DNA of 64,000 nucleotides from Methylorubrum suomiense (GCF_022179765.1 NZ_BPRE01000002.1:310001-374000), one strand, 5' to 3'; numbered from the stretch's first letter, positions 7,166-18,244 are shown. Notes: generated from the letters alone by a model not told the origin. Numbers and translations are program-made.

Positions 7166-9055
7166 CTAACCGCCCGGCTTCTTATCGGCCGAGCCCGGCG
7201 CATCCCCCGGCGCGGGAGCCCCCTTGGGCAGTTCCGGGTTCGCCGGATTGTGCGGGGCGGCCACGGGTGCGGGGACTTGTTCCGCCGGGGCGGGCGGGTT
7301 CTCGGCGGTGGCGGTCGGCTTGTCCGGCTCGGGCAGGCCATCCTTGAGCTTCGCGTTGATCTTTTCGAGATCATCCGGCTCGGGATTGAGGTCCTTGGCA
7401 TGCTGCCACTGGAACTTTCCCTCCAGCCGCCGCCCGGTGCGCCAATACGCATCGCCGAGATGGTCGTTGATGGTCGGATCGCCGGGCTTCAGCTCGACGG
7501 CCTTCTCCAGCTCGCGCACCGCGTCGTCCCAGCGGCCGAGGCGGAAATAGGCCCAGCCGAGCGAGTCGATGATCATGCCGTCGCGGGGCGAGAGATCGAC
7601 GGCCTGCTTCAGCATCTTGAAGCTTTCGTCGATGTTCATGTTCCGATCGACCCAGGAATAGGCGAGGTAATTGAGAACCTGCGCCTTGGCGTTGGGCTGG
7701 GTCGGGGGGAGCAGGGTCAGGGCCTTCTTCAGGTCGGCCTCCGCCTCGTTCCACTTGCCGGCCCGCTCGTAGGCGGTGCCGCGGAAGTAGAACAGCGTCC
7801 AGTGATTGGCCTCGACGCCCGCCGGGATCAGCTTGATCGCGCGGGTATAGGTCTCGGCAGCTTCGGCGAACTTCTTGCGCGAGCGCTGCACGTTGCCGAC
7901 GGCGGAGATGACGTCGATGTTGTCGGGGTTGGCCTTGAGCACGGTGTTGAGATGCTCGAGTGCCTCGTCGCCCCGGCCCATCTGCTCGAGGTTGAGGCCG
8001 ATCTGGATATCGGCATTGAGCTTGAGCGGGGAGCTCGCCGGGATCTGGGCGTAGGCCTCGTTCGACCGCTCGGTCTGCTTCATCCGATCGAGAGTGTCGG
8101 CGAGCGTCAGGCGCGCGACCGCGTGCTCGGGGGCGAGGTAAAGGGCCAAGCGAAGATAGACGACGGCGGGCAGTTCGTCGCCCTGCGTCGAGCCGGCGGA
8201 GCCGAGGCCGTACAGCACCTCCGCCGCACCTTCCTGCGCCGAGGCGATCAGCGGCGGCAACGGCTTGCCGGCCTTGAGCTTGTCCAACGCATCCACCACC
8301 ATCGGGTGACGCGGCATCGTCTTCTCGAACTGGCTATAGGCGTCGATCGCGAGATCGGTGCGGCCGATACCCGCCTCGAAGCGCGCATAGGCATCGACGA
8401 TGCGCAGGGTGCTCTGATCGGCGTCGAAGGCCGCTTTCAACTTGCGCTCCGCCTCGGCCTTATCGCCCACGAGGGCTGCGATCAGCCCGGCATGGTAGTC
8501 GCGGAAGACGTTGAAGTAGCGCTCGCCGCGCAGGCGGTTCAGCGTTTCGTTGGCGCGCTTGCCGTCACCCGCGCCGGCATAGGCCCAGGCAGTCAGGAGC
8601 GTGGCGGTCAGGTCGGCGGCGGCACCCTTGCCGCTGCGGGCGAAGCTCTGACGCGCAGGTCCGTACTGCCCGGCTTTCAGCTGACGCACACCCAGCGCCA
8701 GCTGGGCAAGCCCGTTCGAGCCTTCGCGGGTCGCGAGCCGCTCGGCGGCGCGGAACGCGTCGGTCATGGCGCCGTCGGCCAGGAGCGAGACGAAGGCGCG
8801 CTCCAGGAGTTCGGCGTTGCGCGGATCACCCTTCACCGCCTCACGGTAAAAGCTGGCCGCGGCGGCGGTGTCCTTCGAGGCGCCGGCGATATAGGCGGAG
8901 AGGAAGTTGCCCTCCAGCGATTCCGCCGGCTCGTATTCGGAGATCGGCGAGGATTCCCGCGGCTGCAGCGCGGCGGCCGGCAGAGTGCCGGCCACGGAGC
9001 CCAAGAGCATCAGGGCGAGCGCGGCAGCGCTCCGGCGGGCGGTGGTTCCGTTCAT
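7166..9055 (-). CDS. Large secreted TPR repeat protein
   Basis: A 629-residue protein with an N-terminal signal peptide (ALALMLLGSVAGTLPAAALQ) followed by about a dozen tetratricopeptide repeats. Examples are AEAERKLKAAFDADQSTLRI, DEALEHLNTVLKANPDNIDV and DDAVRELEKAVELKPGDPTI. The tail is proline- and alanine-rich (about 575-629). TPR arrays act as protein-binding scaffolds, so an envelope assembly or secretion role is plausible. The ATG at 9055 is preferred because it gives the signal peptide at once; another ATG lies at 9076. The partner is unknown. Confidence 0.88.
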   Translation of the reverse strand: MNGTTARRSAAALALMLLGSVAGTLPAAALQPRESSPISEYEPAESLEGNFLSAYIAGASKDTAAAASFYREAVKGDPRNAELLERAFVSLLADGAMTDAFRAAERLATREGSNGLAQLALGVRQLKAGQYGPARQSFARSGKGAAADLTATLLTAWAYAGAGDGKRANETLNRLRGERYFNVFRDYHAGLIAALVGDKAEAERKLKAAFDADQSTLRIVDAYARFEAGIGRTDLAIDAYSQFEKTMPRHPMVVDALDKLKAGKPLPPLIASAQEGAAEVLYGLGSAGSTQGDELPAVVYLRLALYLAPEHAVARLTLADTLDRMKQTERSNEAYAQIPASSPLKLNADIQIGLNLEQMGRGDEALEHLNTVLKANPDNIDVISAVGNVQRSRKKFAEAAETYTRAIKLIPAGVEANHWTLFYFRGTAYERAGKWNEAEADLKKALTLLPPTQPNAKAQVLNYLAYSWVDRNMNIDESFKMLKQAVDLSPRDGMIIDSLGWAYFRLGRWDDAVRELEKAVELKPGDPTINDHLGDAYWRTGRRLEGKFQWQHAKDLNPEPDDLEKINAKLKDGLPEPDKPTATAENPPAPAEQVPAPVAAPHNPANPELPKGAPAPGDAPGSADKKPGG

Positions 9056-9197
9056 GATCACCAGACGCGGCTCCATGCGGCGCCGCGCGAGGGTTGCCCC
9101 TCTTGTCGACCGGCACCGGTTCGGCGGGGGACACTGAACTCCTTCCGCCATGACCGCAAGGCGAAAGGATGGCGCGGGGGAGAGGCGTTTTGGCCGT

Positions 9198-9500
9198 TCA
9201 AGAATCCCCCGCGATCTCCGCCTTGGCGTCCTCGACGAGCCCCGCAAGGCCGGCATCGACCTCGGAGCCGAGCAGCGCCCGCTCCGCATTCGTGAGATCC
9301 TTGGCCCAGGCGCCGCCCCCGAAACCCTCACGGCAGCGGGCGCGCTCGGACTCGATGGCGGCTTCGGTTCCGGCCGGGTCCGCCCGCATCGCAGCGACGA
9401 AACCGAACCATGCCGCGCGTTCCACCACCGCGAGGCGGGCGCGCAAGCGCATCTCCACCGCGCGGGCCGGATCGACCGCTCCCTCGTCGTTTTCGGCCAT
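9198..9500 (-). CDS. Conserved hypothetical protein, helical
   Basis: A 100-residue, Ala/Glu-rich, predicted helical cytosolic protein with two short blocks that look constrained: RARLAVVERAAWFGFVAAMR and CREGFGGGAWAKDLTNAERALLG. A GGGGA-type ribosome site precedes the ATG at 9500. No family is recognised. It lies just upstream of the TPR gene on the same strand and just after a small secreted protein. Confidence 0.55.
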   Translation of the reverse strand: MAENDEGAVDPARAVEMRLRARLAVVERAAWFGFVAAMRADPAGTEAAIESERARCREGFGGGAWAKDLTNAERALLGSEVDAGLAGLVEDAKAEIAGDS

Positions 9501-9519
9501 CGTGGATCCCCGTTTCGCC

Positions 9520-9729
9520 TCAGCGGCGCTGCTCGCAGCGCGTCTTCACGTAGGTCTTGGAGTCGGTTTCGGTATGCCCTGCACTGGCAGCGAGAACCGG
9601 CCCTTGGATCAGGCATTCCTGAAGGGTGTGCGCCGGGCCGACGATCACGTCCAGCGCCGTCTCGCGCGAGCAATCGGGCACCTGAACCGTGGAAGCGCAG
9701 ACGAGGGCAACGACGAGGATCGGGTTCAT
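9520..9729 (-). CDS. Small secreted cysteine-containing hypothetical protein
   Basis: A 69-residue protein with a short hydrophobic N-terminus (MNPILVVALVCASTVQV) and a mature part holding three further cysteines (PDC, QEC, RCEQ). It looks periplasmic, perhaps with a disulfide. The ATG at 9729 is preferred to an open upstream extension that reads as non-coding. It ends 19 bp before the start of the helical hypothetical gene. No function is recognised. Confidence 0.58.
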   Translation of the reverse strand: MNPILVVALVCASTVQVPDCSRETALDVIVGPAHTLQECLIQGPVLAASAGHTETDSKTYVKTRCEQRR

Positions 9730-10082
9730 GCGGGTCCGGCCTCCGATGGGGTCCGACCGGCAGCGATCGGGCTCGGAAGTTAGAACGGCCCGGCGGCCCG
9801 ACGCTCCCGAAAAATCCCGTGATCCGGCTGCGTCACAGTCGCACGCGGACGCGCACGCGTCGTCCCGCCGATGGGATGTCCGCCGGAAGCCTAGGAACGA
9901 TGCCCCGGCTCGGTTGCGCCGGGACCTGGGGGCATCGAAATCCCGACGTCGGCATCTCAAAACGCTCAGAGGCCGCGACCGGCAAGGGGTGCGCTCAAGG
10001 CCCGTCCGCGTTCTGCCCCAAAAAAGTCGCAACAGAGGCCTGTCTTCCGCGCCTCCGGACGGGGTCGTTGCGAGGAGGCGAC
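9730..10082. other. Gene-free intergenic region between divergent small genes
   Basis: No gene is seen in these 353 bases. They hold a nested inverted repeat at 9899-9936: GATGCCCC pairs with GGGGCATC, with an inner CCCGGC/GCCGGG stem. They presumably also hold promoters for the divergent small genes on either side. Confidence 0.5.
9899..9936. repeat. Nested hairpin-forming inverted repeat
   Basis: Outer arms GATGCCCC (9899-9906) and GGGGCATC (9929-9936) are perfect complements. Between them CCCGGC and GCCGGG form an inner stem. It is not followed by a T-run on either strand and is not next to a stop codon, so it is not an obvious terminator. Confidence 0.45.
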
Positions 10083-10325
10083 ATGTCTTTCGACGTCATC
10101 CTGACGAGATCAGCCCAGGAACTCGGCGAGAGTCGTGGTGTCTTGCCAGATCTCGAAGAGCGGGCGCGGGGCGAGATCGCAGATCTTCCCGGCGATGGCC
10201 TGGAAGAATTGGAGCGGCGGCTGTTTCATGCCTTCGCCCTCGATGACGGTACCGCAGTGATCTGCTCGCTCACCGCGGACGGGGCCGTGCGCGTCGATGC
10301 CTGCGAGGCGGACGCCGCAGCCTGA
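10083..10325 (+). CDS. Hypothetical small acidic protein
   Basis: An 80-residue acidic protein beginning MSFDVILTRSAQELGESRGV, preceded by a GAGGAGG ribosome site. The middle reads as a helix and strand pattern (LEELERRLFHAFALDDGTAVICSLTADGAVRVDAC). No family is recognised. It lies 70 bp before another small gene on the same strand, so the two may share a transcript. Confidence 0.6.
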   Translation: MSFDVILTRSAQELGESRGVLPDLEERARGEIADLPGDGLEELERRLFHAFALDDGTAVICSLTADGAVRVDACEADAAA

Positions 10326-10395
10326 ACGCGATCCGGAACCCACGCGACGAGAGCTGGATTCCTCCTCCCGATCAACGACCCGTCGAGGAGGAACC

Positions 10396-10719
10396 ATGTC
10401 CCATGATACCGTCGGCATTGAGGCCGACTTCGCCACCCGCGAATCCGCCCACGCGGCCAAGAACCGCCTCGTGCGGGCGGGCTTTGCCCGCAACAGCATC
10501 GACATCTTCCGCGACGGCGACGGCTTCGTCGTCCGTCTGCCGATCCGCGAGGAGAACCGGGCGCGCGCCGCCCGCCTGCTGAAGGGCACCGCGTTGGTCG
10601 AGCGCGCCAAGCACAGCGGCTGGGCCGCCGCCGACCGGGTCGGCAGCCAACCGCTTCTGGCGCTGGGCATCGCGGCGCTGGCGGGCTTCGCGATCTACGG
10701 GCTGACCAACCGGCGCTGA
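10396..10719 (+). CDS. Small membrane-tethered hypothetical protein
   Basis: A 107-residue protein. The first 70 residues resemble a small ferredoxin-like fold (VGIEADFATRESAHAAKNRL, then NSIDIFRDGDGFVVRLPI), as in general-stress-type domains. A C-terminal transmembrane helix follows (PLLALGIAALAGFAIYGL). A GAGGAGG site precedes the ATG at 10396. The function is unknown; an envelope or stress role is only an inference from the architecture. Confidence 0.68.
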   Translation: MSHDTVGIEADFATRESAHAAKNRLVRAGFARNSIDIFRDGDGFVVRLPIREENRARAARLLKGTALVERAKHSGWAAADRVGSQPLLALGIAALAGFAIYGLTNRR

Positions 10720-10726
10720 GTCCGCT

Positions 10727-12064
10727 TCAGCCTTTCTCGAAGTAGCGGTTGCCCGGCCGCTTCAGCCCGAGATGGTCACGCAGCGTCGTGCCTTCATACT
10801 CGGTGCGGAAGAGGCCGCGGCGCTGCAATTCGGGCACGACCCCGCGGCAGACATCGTCGAGTCCCTCGGGCACGAAGGGGAACATGACGTTGAAGCCGTC
10901 GCAGCCCTCGCCGTGAAGCCATTCGGCCATCCGGTCGGCGATCTGCTCCGGCGTGCCGACGAAGGTCAGCCCGCTATAGCCGCCGACCTTCTGCGCGAGT
11001 TCGCGGACGGTCGCGCCGGTACGGCGGGCATAGTCGACGATCTGCGCCTGCCCGCTCTTGCTGGCGTTCGATTCCGGAATCTCCGGCAGCGGCGCGTCGA
11101 GCTCGAAACCCGAGGCGTCGGTGCCGAGCCGGACCGAGAGATTGGCGAGGCCGCTTTCGACCGGCACCAGGGCGTCGAGCCGCGCCTTCTTCGCCTTCGC
11201 CTCCTCCTCGGTGCCACCGACCACCACGAAGGCACCGGGCAGGATCTTCAGGGCGTCCGGGTCGCGGCCCGCCGCCCGCATCCGGCCCTTCACGTCGGCA
11301 TAGAACCTTTGGCCGGCCTCGAGCGTCGAGGATGAGCCGAACACCACCTCGGCGGTCTCCGCCGCGATCTGCCGGCCCGCCTCCGAAGCGCCCGCCTGCA
11401 CGATCACCGGCCAACCCTGGACCGGCCGAGCCACGTTCAGCGGGCCCTTCACCTTCAAGAACTCCCCCCTGTGGTTCAGGGTGTGCAGCTTGTCGGGATC
11501 GAAGAACAGACCGGCTTCGACATCGCGCACGAAGGCATCGTCCGCCCAGGAATCCCAGAGTCCGGTGACGACTTCGTAGAACTCGCGGGCCCGCGCATAG
11601 CGGGTGGCGTGGTCGAGATGGGCGTCGCGCCCGAAATTCAGGGCCTCGTCGGGATTGCCCGACGTGACGAGATTCCAGGCCGCCCGACCCTTGGAGATGT
11701 GGTCGAGCGAGGCGAATTTTCGGGCGACGTGATAGGGCTCGTTATAGGTGGTCGAGGCGGTGGCGATCAGCCCGATCCGTTCCGTCACCATGGCGAGCGC
11801 CGGAAGCAGGGTCAGCGGATCGAACGAGGTGACGGTGGCCGAGCGCTTGAGCGCCTCCATCGGCATGTTCATCACCGCCAGATGATCGGCCATGAAGAAA
11901 GCGTCGAACTTCGCCGCCTCCAGCGTGCGGATGAAGCGTACGAGGTGATCGAGATTGAAGTTCGCATCCGGAAAGCCGCCCGGATAGCGCCACCACGCGG
12001 TGTGAATGCCGATGGGGCGCATGAACGCGCCGAGGTGGAGTTTTTTGCTGGTCGCGTTCCCCAT
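10727..12064 (-). CDS. LLM-class flavin monooxygenase (NtaA/SnaA/DszA type)
   Basis: A 445-residue FMNH2-dependent monooxygenase of the luciferase-like superfamily, nitrilotriacetate monooxygenase A subgroup. Family segments include HTAWWRYPGG near the start, FDAFFMADHLA, the barrel segment GLIATASTTYNEPYHVARKF, and AAWNLVTS. These enzymes use reduced flavin from a separate reductase to oxidise sulfonates, sulfones, chelators or similar compounds. The substrate cannot be told from sequence. The ATG at 12064 follows GGAGG by six bases. No reductase or ABC importer is adjacent. Confidence 0.9.
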   Translation of the reverse strand: MGNATSKKLHLGAFMRPIGIHTAWWRYPGGFPDANFNLDHLVRFIRTLEAAKFDAFFMADHLAVMNMPMEALKRSATVTSFDPLTLLPALAMVTERIGLIATASTTYNEPYHVARKFASLDHISKGRAAWNLVTSGNPDEALNFGRDAHLDHATRYARAREFYEVVTGLWDSWADDAFVRDVEAGLFFDPDKLHTLNHRGEFLKVKGPLNVARPVQGWPVIVQAGASEAGRQIAAETAEVVFGSSSTLEAGQRFYADVKGRMRAAGRDPDALKILPGAFVVVGGTEEEAKAKKARLDALVPVESGLANLSVRLGTDASGFELDAPLPEIPESNASKSGQAQIVDYARRTGATVRELAQKVGGYSGLTFVGTPEQIADRMAEWLHGEGCDGFNVMFPFVPEGLDDVCRGVVPELQRRGLFRTEYEGTTLRDHLGLKRPGNRYFEKG

Positions 12065-12321
12065 GCCTGCCTCCGGCTCGAGCCTGTCGCCCCGCACGAT
12101 ATGGCGTGGATCGCCCATCGCCGCATCGTCGGACTCGCGGATGGGGACAGGTAGGCCGAGCCGGACCCGATTGACTGCACCGTGATCCGGGAGAACCGCC
12201 GCGTTCGCGACGTCAGCCTGCCGGCGTCAGCAATGCTTTCCGCAGCACTTCGGGGAAGTTCTCCCAGACGCTTACCCGTTCGTGGAACTCGTCCCTCAAG
12301 ACGATGAGGTCCCTCTCCCAA

Positions 12322-14433
<2,112 letters not shown>

Positions 14434-14448
14434 ACCTTCTTGATACAG

Positions 14449-14463
14449 GAACAAACAGGAAAC
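14449..14463 (-). promoter_or_regulatory. LexA-box-like sequence upstream of parE
   Basis: On the minus strand the bases read GTTT-N7-GTTC, one mismatch from the alphaproteobacterial LexA box GTTC-N7-GTTC. The site starts 16 bp upstream of the parE start codon. The match is short, so chance is quite possible. Confidence 0.25.
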
Positions 14464-14672
14464 AAAAAGCGTCCTGTCGGCCCTCCGGCGCCGCAGCATC
14501 GCATGCCGTCGGCGGCCCGTTCAATTCGTGGGACCGCCCATCGTAGGCCGGATCCTGTCACGACAGTGATGCAAGGGGATGGTTAAGGAGTGCCTTCGGG
14601 GCCGGAGGGAACCGATGTGCGTTGGCGCACGTTGTCCCGGAAACGTCAGCTTGACCATTGGGAGATCCGCCG

Positions 14673-14858
14673 ATGACCGCTGCTGCGCAGGCCCGCCACC
14701 TCTCCCTCGCGCGCCTGGAACGGGTGGCCGGTCAGGCCTTCGGCTACGCGGAAGACATCGAGCCGGTGGCGCCGCGATATCTCCTCTCCGCCTCGTCGAG
14801 CATCGCGCTGGCGACCGTTGCGACGGCTCTGGCGGCGACCTTCAGCTACTTCGTCTAA
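14673..14858 (+). CDS. Small C-terminally hydrophobic protein
   Basis: A 61-residue protein with a cytosolic N-terminal part (LARLERVAGQAFGYAEDI) and a C-terminal hydrophobic stretch (SIALATVATALAATFSYFV) that could be a tail anchor. The ATG at 14673 follows a GGGAGA site; a start five codons earlier is possible. No family is recognised. It is divergent from parE. Confidence 0.5.
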   Translation: MTAAAQARHLSLARLERVAGQAFGYAEDIEPVAPRYLLSASSSIALATVATALAATFSYFV

Positions 14859-15083
14859 GGTCTTTACCCGCGTAGTCCTAAAGTGAGGGGCGGGACGAAA
14901 CGAGGCGGTTTGTTCCGAGCGCCGCTTTGGCCCTGCCTGTGGTCGTCGGAAGGTCTTCGGGTCGAACAGACCTTGCGCTGCGACCCGTCATTGGTCCCGG
15001 AAGGCGTGTCTGGATCCGTTGGACGATGGCTTGAGACGCCATTGATGGTTCGACCGAGAAGGGTCATCAACGCCATTTGGCAA

Positions 15084-15113
15084 GCAGGACCGAGCGCTAT
15101 CCTTCGGTCCTGC
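15084..15113 (-). terminator. Hairpin terminator after the DUF982-like gene
   Basis: GCAGGACCGA (15084-15093) and TCGGTCCTGC (15104-15113) are a perfect 10-bp inverted repeat with a 10-base loop. It lies 11 bp past the stop of the minus-strand gene. On that strand it is followed by TTGCC, so the T-run is weak. Confidence 0.6.
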
Positions 15114-15124
15114 CCGACCGACCC

Positions 15125-15478
15125 CTAGATGACGAAGAAGGCCTCGACCTTCTCGCGCAGTCCGCGGGGTGATGTCCTCAGCCTGATATTCGTCGGGACT
15201 GGCGCGGCGCGTTTCACCAGCCGCAGAAACGTCTCGTAGGCCGACCGGAGATTGTTCGAGTTCGGCTCGACATCGGCTTTGACCAAGGCGCCGGCCGCCG
15301 ATTTCCAGAGTTGCGATTGCGGCCCGTGCAGGGCTTCCTCGAGCCCATGGCGATGCAGGGCCGACAAGGCGTCGGGCACGTTGTCGACGAGTTTCACGCC
15401 GAAATCCGGACGTTGCGGATCGAGCCAGACAACCACCGTTTCAGGGAAATTGTTCGACGTCACGATCGAAGCTCCCAT
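15125..15478 (-). CDS. DUF982-like hypothetical protein
   Basis: A 117-residue cytosolic protein. The segment from VWLDPQRPDFGVKLVDNVPDALSALHRHG through LWKSAAGALVKAD to the AYETFLRLVKRA helix resembles the DUF982 family, which is abundant in rhizobia and methylobacteria and has no established function. Codon use is less GC-biased than in neighbours, and the upstream region is AT-rich. It is an isolated transcription unit with its own terminator. Confidence 0.58.
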   Translation of the reverse strand: MGASIVTSNNFPETVVVWLDPQRPDFGVKLVDNVPDALSALHRHGLEEALHGPQSQLWKSAAGALVKADVEPNSNNLRSAYETFLRLVKRAAPVPTNIRLRTSPRGLREKVEAFFVI

Positions 15479-15841
15479 GGCTATTCGTGTTCATGCAATG
15501 CGCATTATAACACCAAGTTGCATGCGAATGCTTTGGGTTGCCTATCGTGGTAAAGGTTCGGTAACCTTCTCCCGCATAATTATATAAGTTGAGAGGAATT
15601 AACTGCTCTCGCCTGGACGTTGTGGGTCGTTTTTCGCGACAACAGAGGCTCCGCGCCCCCCTTACGGTGAGCACGCCGGTCCAAGTCATTCTGCTCATTG
15701 CAGGAGGTTAAGCCGATGCGGCTCAGCGACAGGCTCCCGCCGCATCGGCTCGGTCGCGGGGGCCGTGGGCAGGGCGACGAACAGTCCCGGTTCGATCGTG
15801 TGAACCGTGACGGCGACGCAGCGACGCTCGCGACGGAAGCC
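15479..15841. other. AT-rich intergenic region
   Basis: No supported gene. The first 130 bases are much more AT-rich than their surroundings (for example ATAATTATATAAG near 15575) and probably contain the promoter of the DUF982-like gene. They also hold ATGCAA...TTGCAT arms around 15495-15525. An ATG at 15716 with a GGAGG site opens a plus-strand frame, but it runs antisense through the next gene and reads as non-protein. Confidence 0.45.
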
Positions 15842-16300
15842 TTACTTATCCTTCAGCACATCGATCGGGTTCGTGCGCTGGGCGGGCGAGGGCTCTCGGG
15901 TCAGCCCCGTGCCGCTACGTCCCTCGACAGGCGCGCGGCCGCCACCGACGGCACTCTCCGCACCTTGATCCTTGCCCTGCGACGGCACGGTACCGCTCGC
16001 GAGCTCGAGGCAGGTCACCAGCTCGACATAGGAGGGCGATCCGCCCGCCTTGAATTGTTGTGAGCACTGAGTCTTGGCGGCTTCGGGGAACTTGCCCCAG
16101 TTCTTCTTCAACTCGTCATGGGCGCCGCGTTCGGAGCGGAGGCAGCCATCGAGGCTCGCATTCTCGCTGATGCTCACCTGCGCCCGCTGAGCCGACTTGC
16201 AGGTGGATTCGACGTCGAGCCGGGGCGGCCCATCCTCCGCAAGAGCCGGCCCGGACAGCACGGCGAAACCTAGGGCGGCGAGAAGGATGCGTGTCGTCAT
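15842..16300 (-). CDS. Secreted conserved hypothetical protein with four cysteines
   Basis: A 152-residue protein with a signal peptide (LLAALGFAVLSGPALA). Its mature domain has paired cysteines (ESTCKSA, DGCLRSE, KTQCSQQ, VTCLELA) and the conserved-looking segment GGSPSYVELVTCLE. Such a four-cysteine periplasmic domain recurs in Bradyrhizobium and Methylobacterium as an uncharacterised family. The C-terminal 45 residues are low complexity. The start at 16300 gives an immediate signal peptide. Confidence 0.72.
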   Translation of the reverse strand: MTTRILLAALGFAVLSGPALAEDGPPRLDVESTCKSAQRAQVSISENASLDGCLRSERGAHDELKKNWGKFPEAAKTQCSQQFKAGGSPSYVELVTCLELASGTVPSQGKDQGAESAVGGGRAPVEGRSGTGLTREPSPAQRTNPIDVLKDK

Positions 16301-16401
16301 GACGGCTCGTGCGAGGTTCGCGGGAGGGCAGGTCGTTCGCAACGACAACGCACCGGAAGCGACGTCGGACGTGGCCGAGCGCAAAAATCCCGCCGCTATC
16401 G

Positions 16402-17616
16402 TCAGGACGAAGCCGCGCCGTGCAGCGCCTCGTCGAGATCGCGAAACAGGTCTTCCGGATCCTCGATCCCCACCGAGAGGCGCAGCAGGTCGGGCGGGCA
16501 GGGGGTGCCGGTGCCCTCGACCGAGGCGCGGTGTTCGATCAGGCTCTCGACGCCGCCGAGTGAGGTCGCCCTTTTCCACAATCGTACCCGCGCCGCGGTC
16601 GCGATCGCTGCGGCCTCACCGCCAGCGACGCGGATCGACAGCATGAAGCCGAAGCCTCCCTGCATCTGCCGCGCCGCCACCGCGTGGCCCGGATGGTCCG
16701 CAAGGCCGGGATAGAGCACGGTTCCCACCAAGGGATGACCCGACAGGCGCTCGGCGAGATGCAGCGCTCCGGCGCTCTGGGCGCTCACCCGGAGGGGAAG
16801 GGTGCGCAGGCCCCGCATCAGCAGATAGGCCTCGAACGGGCCGAGGATCGCCCCCCATGTCGCCCGGATGGCGATCAGGCGCTCCCAGAAGGCATCGGGC
16901 CGCGCGGCGGCCAGCACCCCGGCCACCACGTCCGAATGACCGTTCAGGATCTTGGTGGCCGAATGCATCACGAGGTCGGCCCCGTGCTCCAGCGGCCGGG
17001 TGAGGATCGGACTCGACGCGGTGGAATCGACGACGAGCCGCGCACTGGCCGCATGCGCCAGCTCCGCGATAGCGGCGAGGTCGACGATGGTGCAGAGCGG
17101 GTTGCCCGGGGTCTCGGCCCAGACAAGGCGGGTGCGGCCGGGTACGAAAGCGGCGCGGACGGCGTCGCGATTGTCCATCGCCACGAAATCGACCGTGAGG
17201 CCGAGCCGGGGCGCTTCCTGCCGCAGCCAGCGCTTCAGGCCCCAATACATCACCTCCGGCGCGATCACGTGGTCGCCCGGAGCGAGCGCACTGAACACCG
17301 CCGCCGCCGCCGCCATGCCGGAGCCGAACAACAGCGCGCCGGCCTCCGCCCCTTCCAGCGCGGCGATGACGCCTTCGGCCTCGCGGATCGTGGCGTTGTC
17401 GGGCCGGGCATAGGAGAAGCCCGAACGGTAGCCGTTGTCGGCGTCGCGGAGATAGGTGGTCGAGAGGTGGAGCGGCGGCACCACCGCGCGGGTCACGGGA
17501 TCGATATGCCCCATTGCCTGCGCGGCGAGCGTGCGCTGTGACCAGTCGGCGACGTTCAACGCACCGCGTGCATGTCCCGCATCCGGATCGGTCTCGGGCG
17601 CGTTGGTCCGGCTCAT
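16402..17616 (-). CDS. Cys/Met metabolism PLP-dependent enzyme (gamma-synthase/beta-lyase type)
   Basis: A 404-residue fold-type I PLP enzyme of the trans-sulfuration family. It shows the N-terminal HLSTTYLRDADNGYRSGFSY, the PLP-phosphate contact region GSGMAAAAAVF, and the lysine in HSATKILNGHSD that would form the Schiff base. The C-terminal SLGGVESLIEHRAS segment is common in cystathionine gamma-synthases and beta-lyases. It would act on cystathionine or activated homoserine in the cytosol; the exact reaction is not decidable. The ATG at 17616 has a GAGGA site. A related enzyme lies at 58840-60135. Confidence 0.88.
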   Translation of the reverse strand: MSRTNAPETDPDAGHARGALNVADWSQRTLAAQAMGHIDPVTRAVVPPLHLSTTYLRDADNGYRSGFSYARPDNATIREAEGVIAALEGAEAGALLFGSGMAAAAAVFSALAPGDHVIAPEVMYWGLKRWLRQEAPRLGLTVDFVAMDNRDAVRAAFVPGRTRLVWAETPGNPLCTIVDLAAIAELAHAASARLVVDSTASSPILTRPLEHGADLVMHSATKILNGHSDVVAGVLAAARPDAFWERLIAIRATWGAILGPFEAYLLMRGLRTLPLRVSAQSAGALHLAERLSGHPLVGTVLYPGLADHPGHAVAARQMQGGFGFMLSIRVAGGEAAAIATAARVRLWKRATSLGGVESLIEHRASVEGTGTPCPPDLLRLSVGIEDPEDLFRDLDEALHGAASS

Positions 17617-17724
17617 GGCATCCTCGTCCGGTGCGGCTGGTTGGGGAATCCGTGCCTGCCGCCTTGAGGGAAACCCCGCTTCCGGGCAAGGCAGATCATC
17701 GATGGACGGAGCATCGCACGGCGC

Positions 17725-18240
17725 ATGACCACCCTTGAGGTTCCCGAGCGGCCGGCCCTGCCGCCGCTGCCCCGCATCGCTGCCGCGATCCTGCCGGTGG
17801 TGCTGACCGCGGCGATCGGCTCGTTGGCCACCGGCTCGAATATCGAGACGTGGTACGAGACGATCCGGAAGCCCGCCTTCAACCCGCCGAACTGGCTGTT
17901 CCCAGTGGCGTGGACGGTGCTCTACGCGATGATCGCCGTCTCGCTCTGGCGGCTCCTCGGGGCGCGGCCAGTGGTGGGGCCGTCGCGGCGGGCCTGGTGG
18001 CTGACGCTCGCCGCGTTCGGGGGCCAACTCGCCCTCAACGCCGCCTGGACCCCGATCTTTTTCGCTGCCCACGAACTCGGGCTCGCCCTCGTCGTGGCGC
18101 TGGCGATGCTCGCCATGATCCTCTGGACGATCCGCCTCTCCTGGCGGTTCGACCGTGCCGCCGCCCTGCTGCTCGTGCCCTACGCCGCCTGGGTCAGCTT
18201 CGCCTGCCTGTTGAACGGCGTCATCTGGCAGATGAACTGA
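17725..18240 (+). CDS. tspO: TspO/MBR family tryptophan-rich sensory protein
   Basis: A 171-residue inner-membrane protein with five hydrophobic segments. The family motif WYETIRKPAFNPPNWLFPV lies near 48-66, followed by AWTVLYAMIAVSLWRL and LNAAWTPIFF. TspO proteins bind tetrapyrroles and in alphaproteobacteria affect pigment and stress regulation. The gene is divergent from the PLP enzyme, and its stop lies five bases before the convergent cpdR stop. Confidence 0.9.
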   Translation: MTTLEVPERPALPPLPRIAAAILPVVLTAAIGSLATGSNIETWYETIRKPAFNPPNWLFPVAWTVLYAMIAVSLWRLLGARPVVGPSRRAWWLTLAAFGGQLALNAAWTPIFFAAHELGLALVVALAMLAMILWTIRLSWRFDRAAALLLVPYAAWVSFACLLNGVIWQMN

Positions 18241-18244
18241 CGGG

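Noticed and set aside
12219..12321. Minus-strand peptide-like frame (DWERDLIVLRDEFHERVSVWENF) after parE
   Set aside because: It reads like protein and ends with a stop, but has no start codon of its own and lies in another frame from parE; it may be a gene remnant or chance.
15716..16063. Plus-strand ORF with a GGAGG site
   Set aside because: Most of it is antisense to the secreted four-cysteine protein, whose signal peptide and codon use are convincing; the product has no protein-like pattern.
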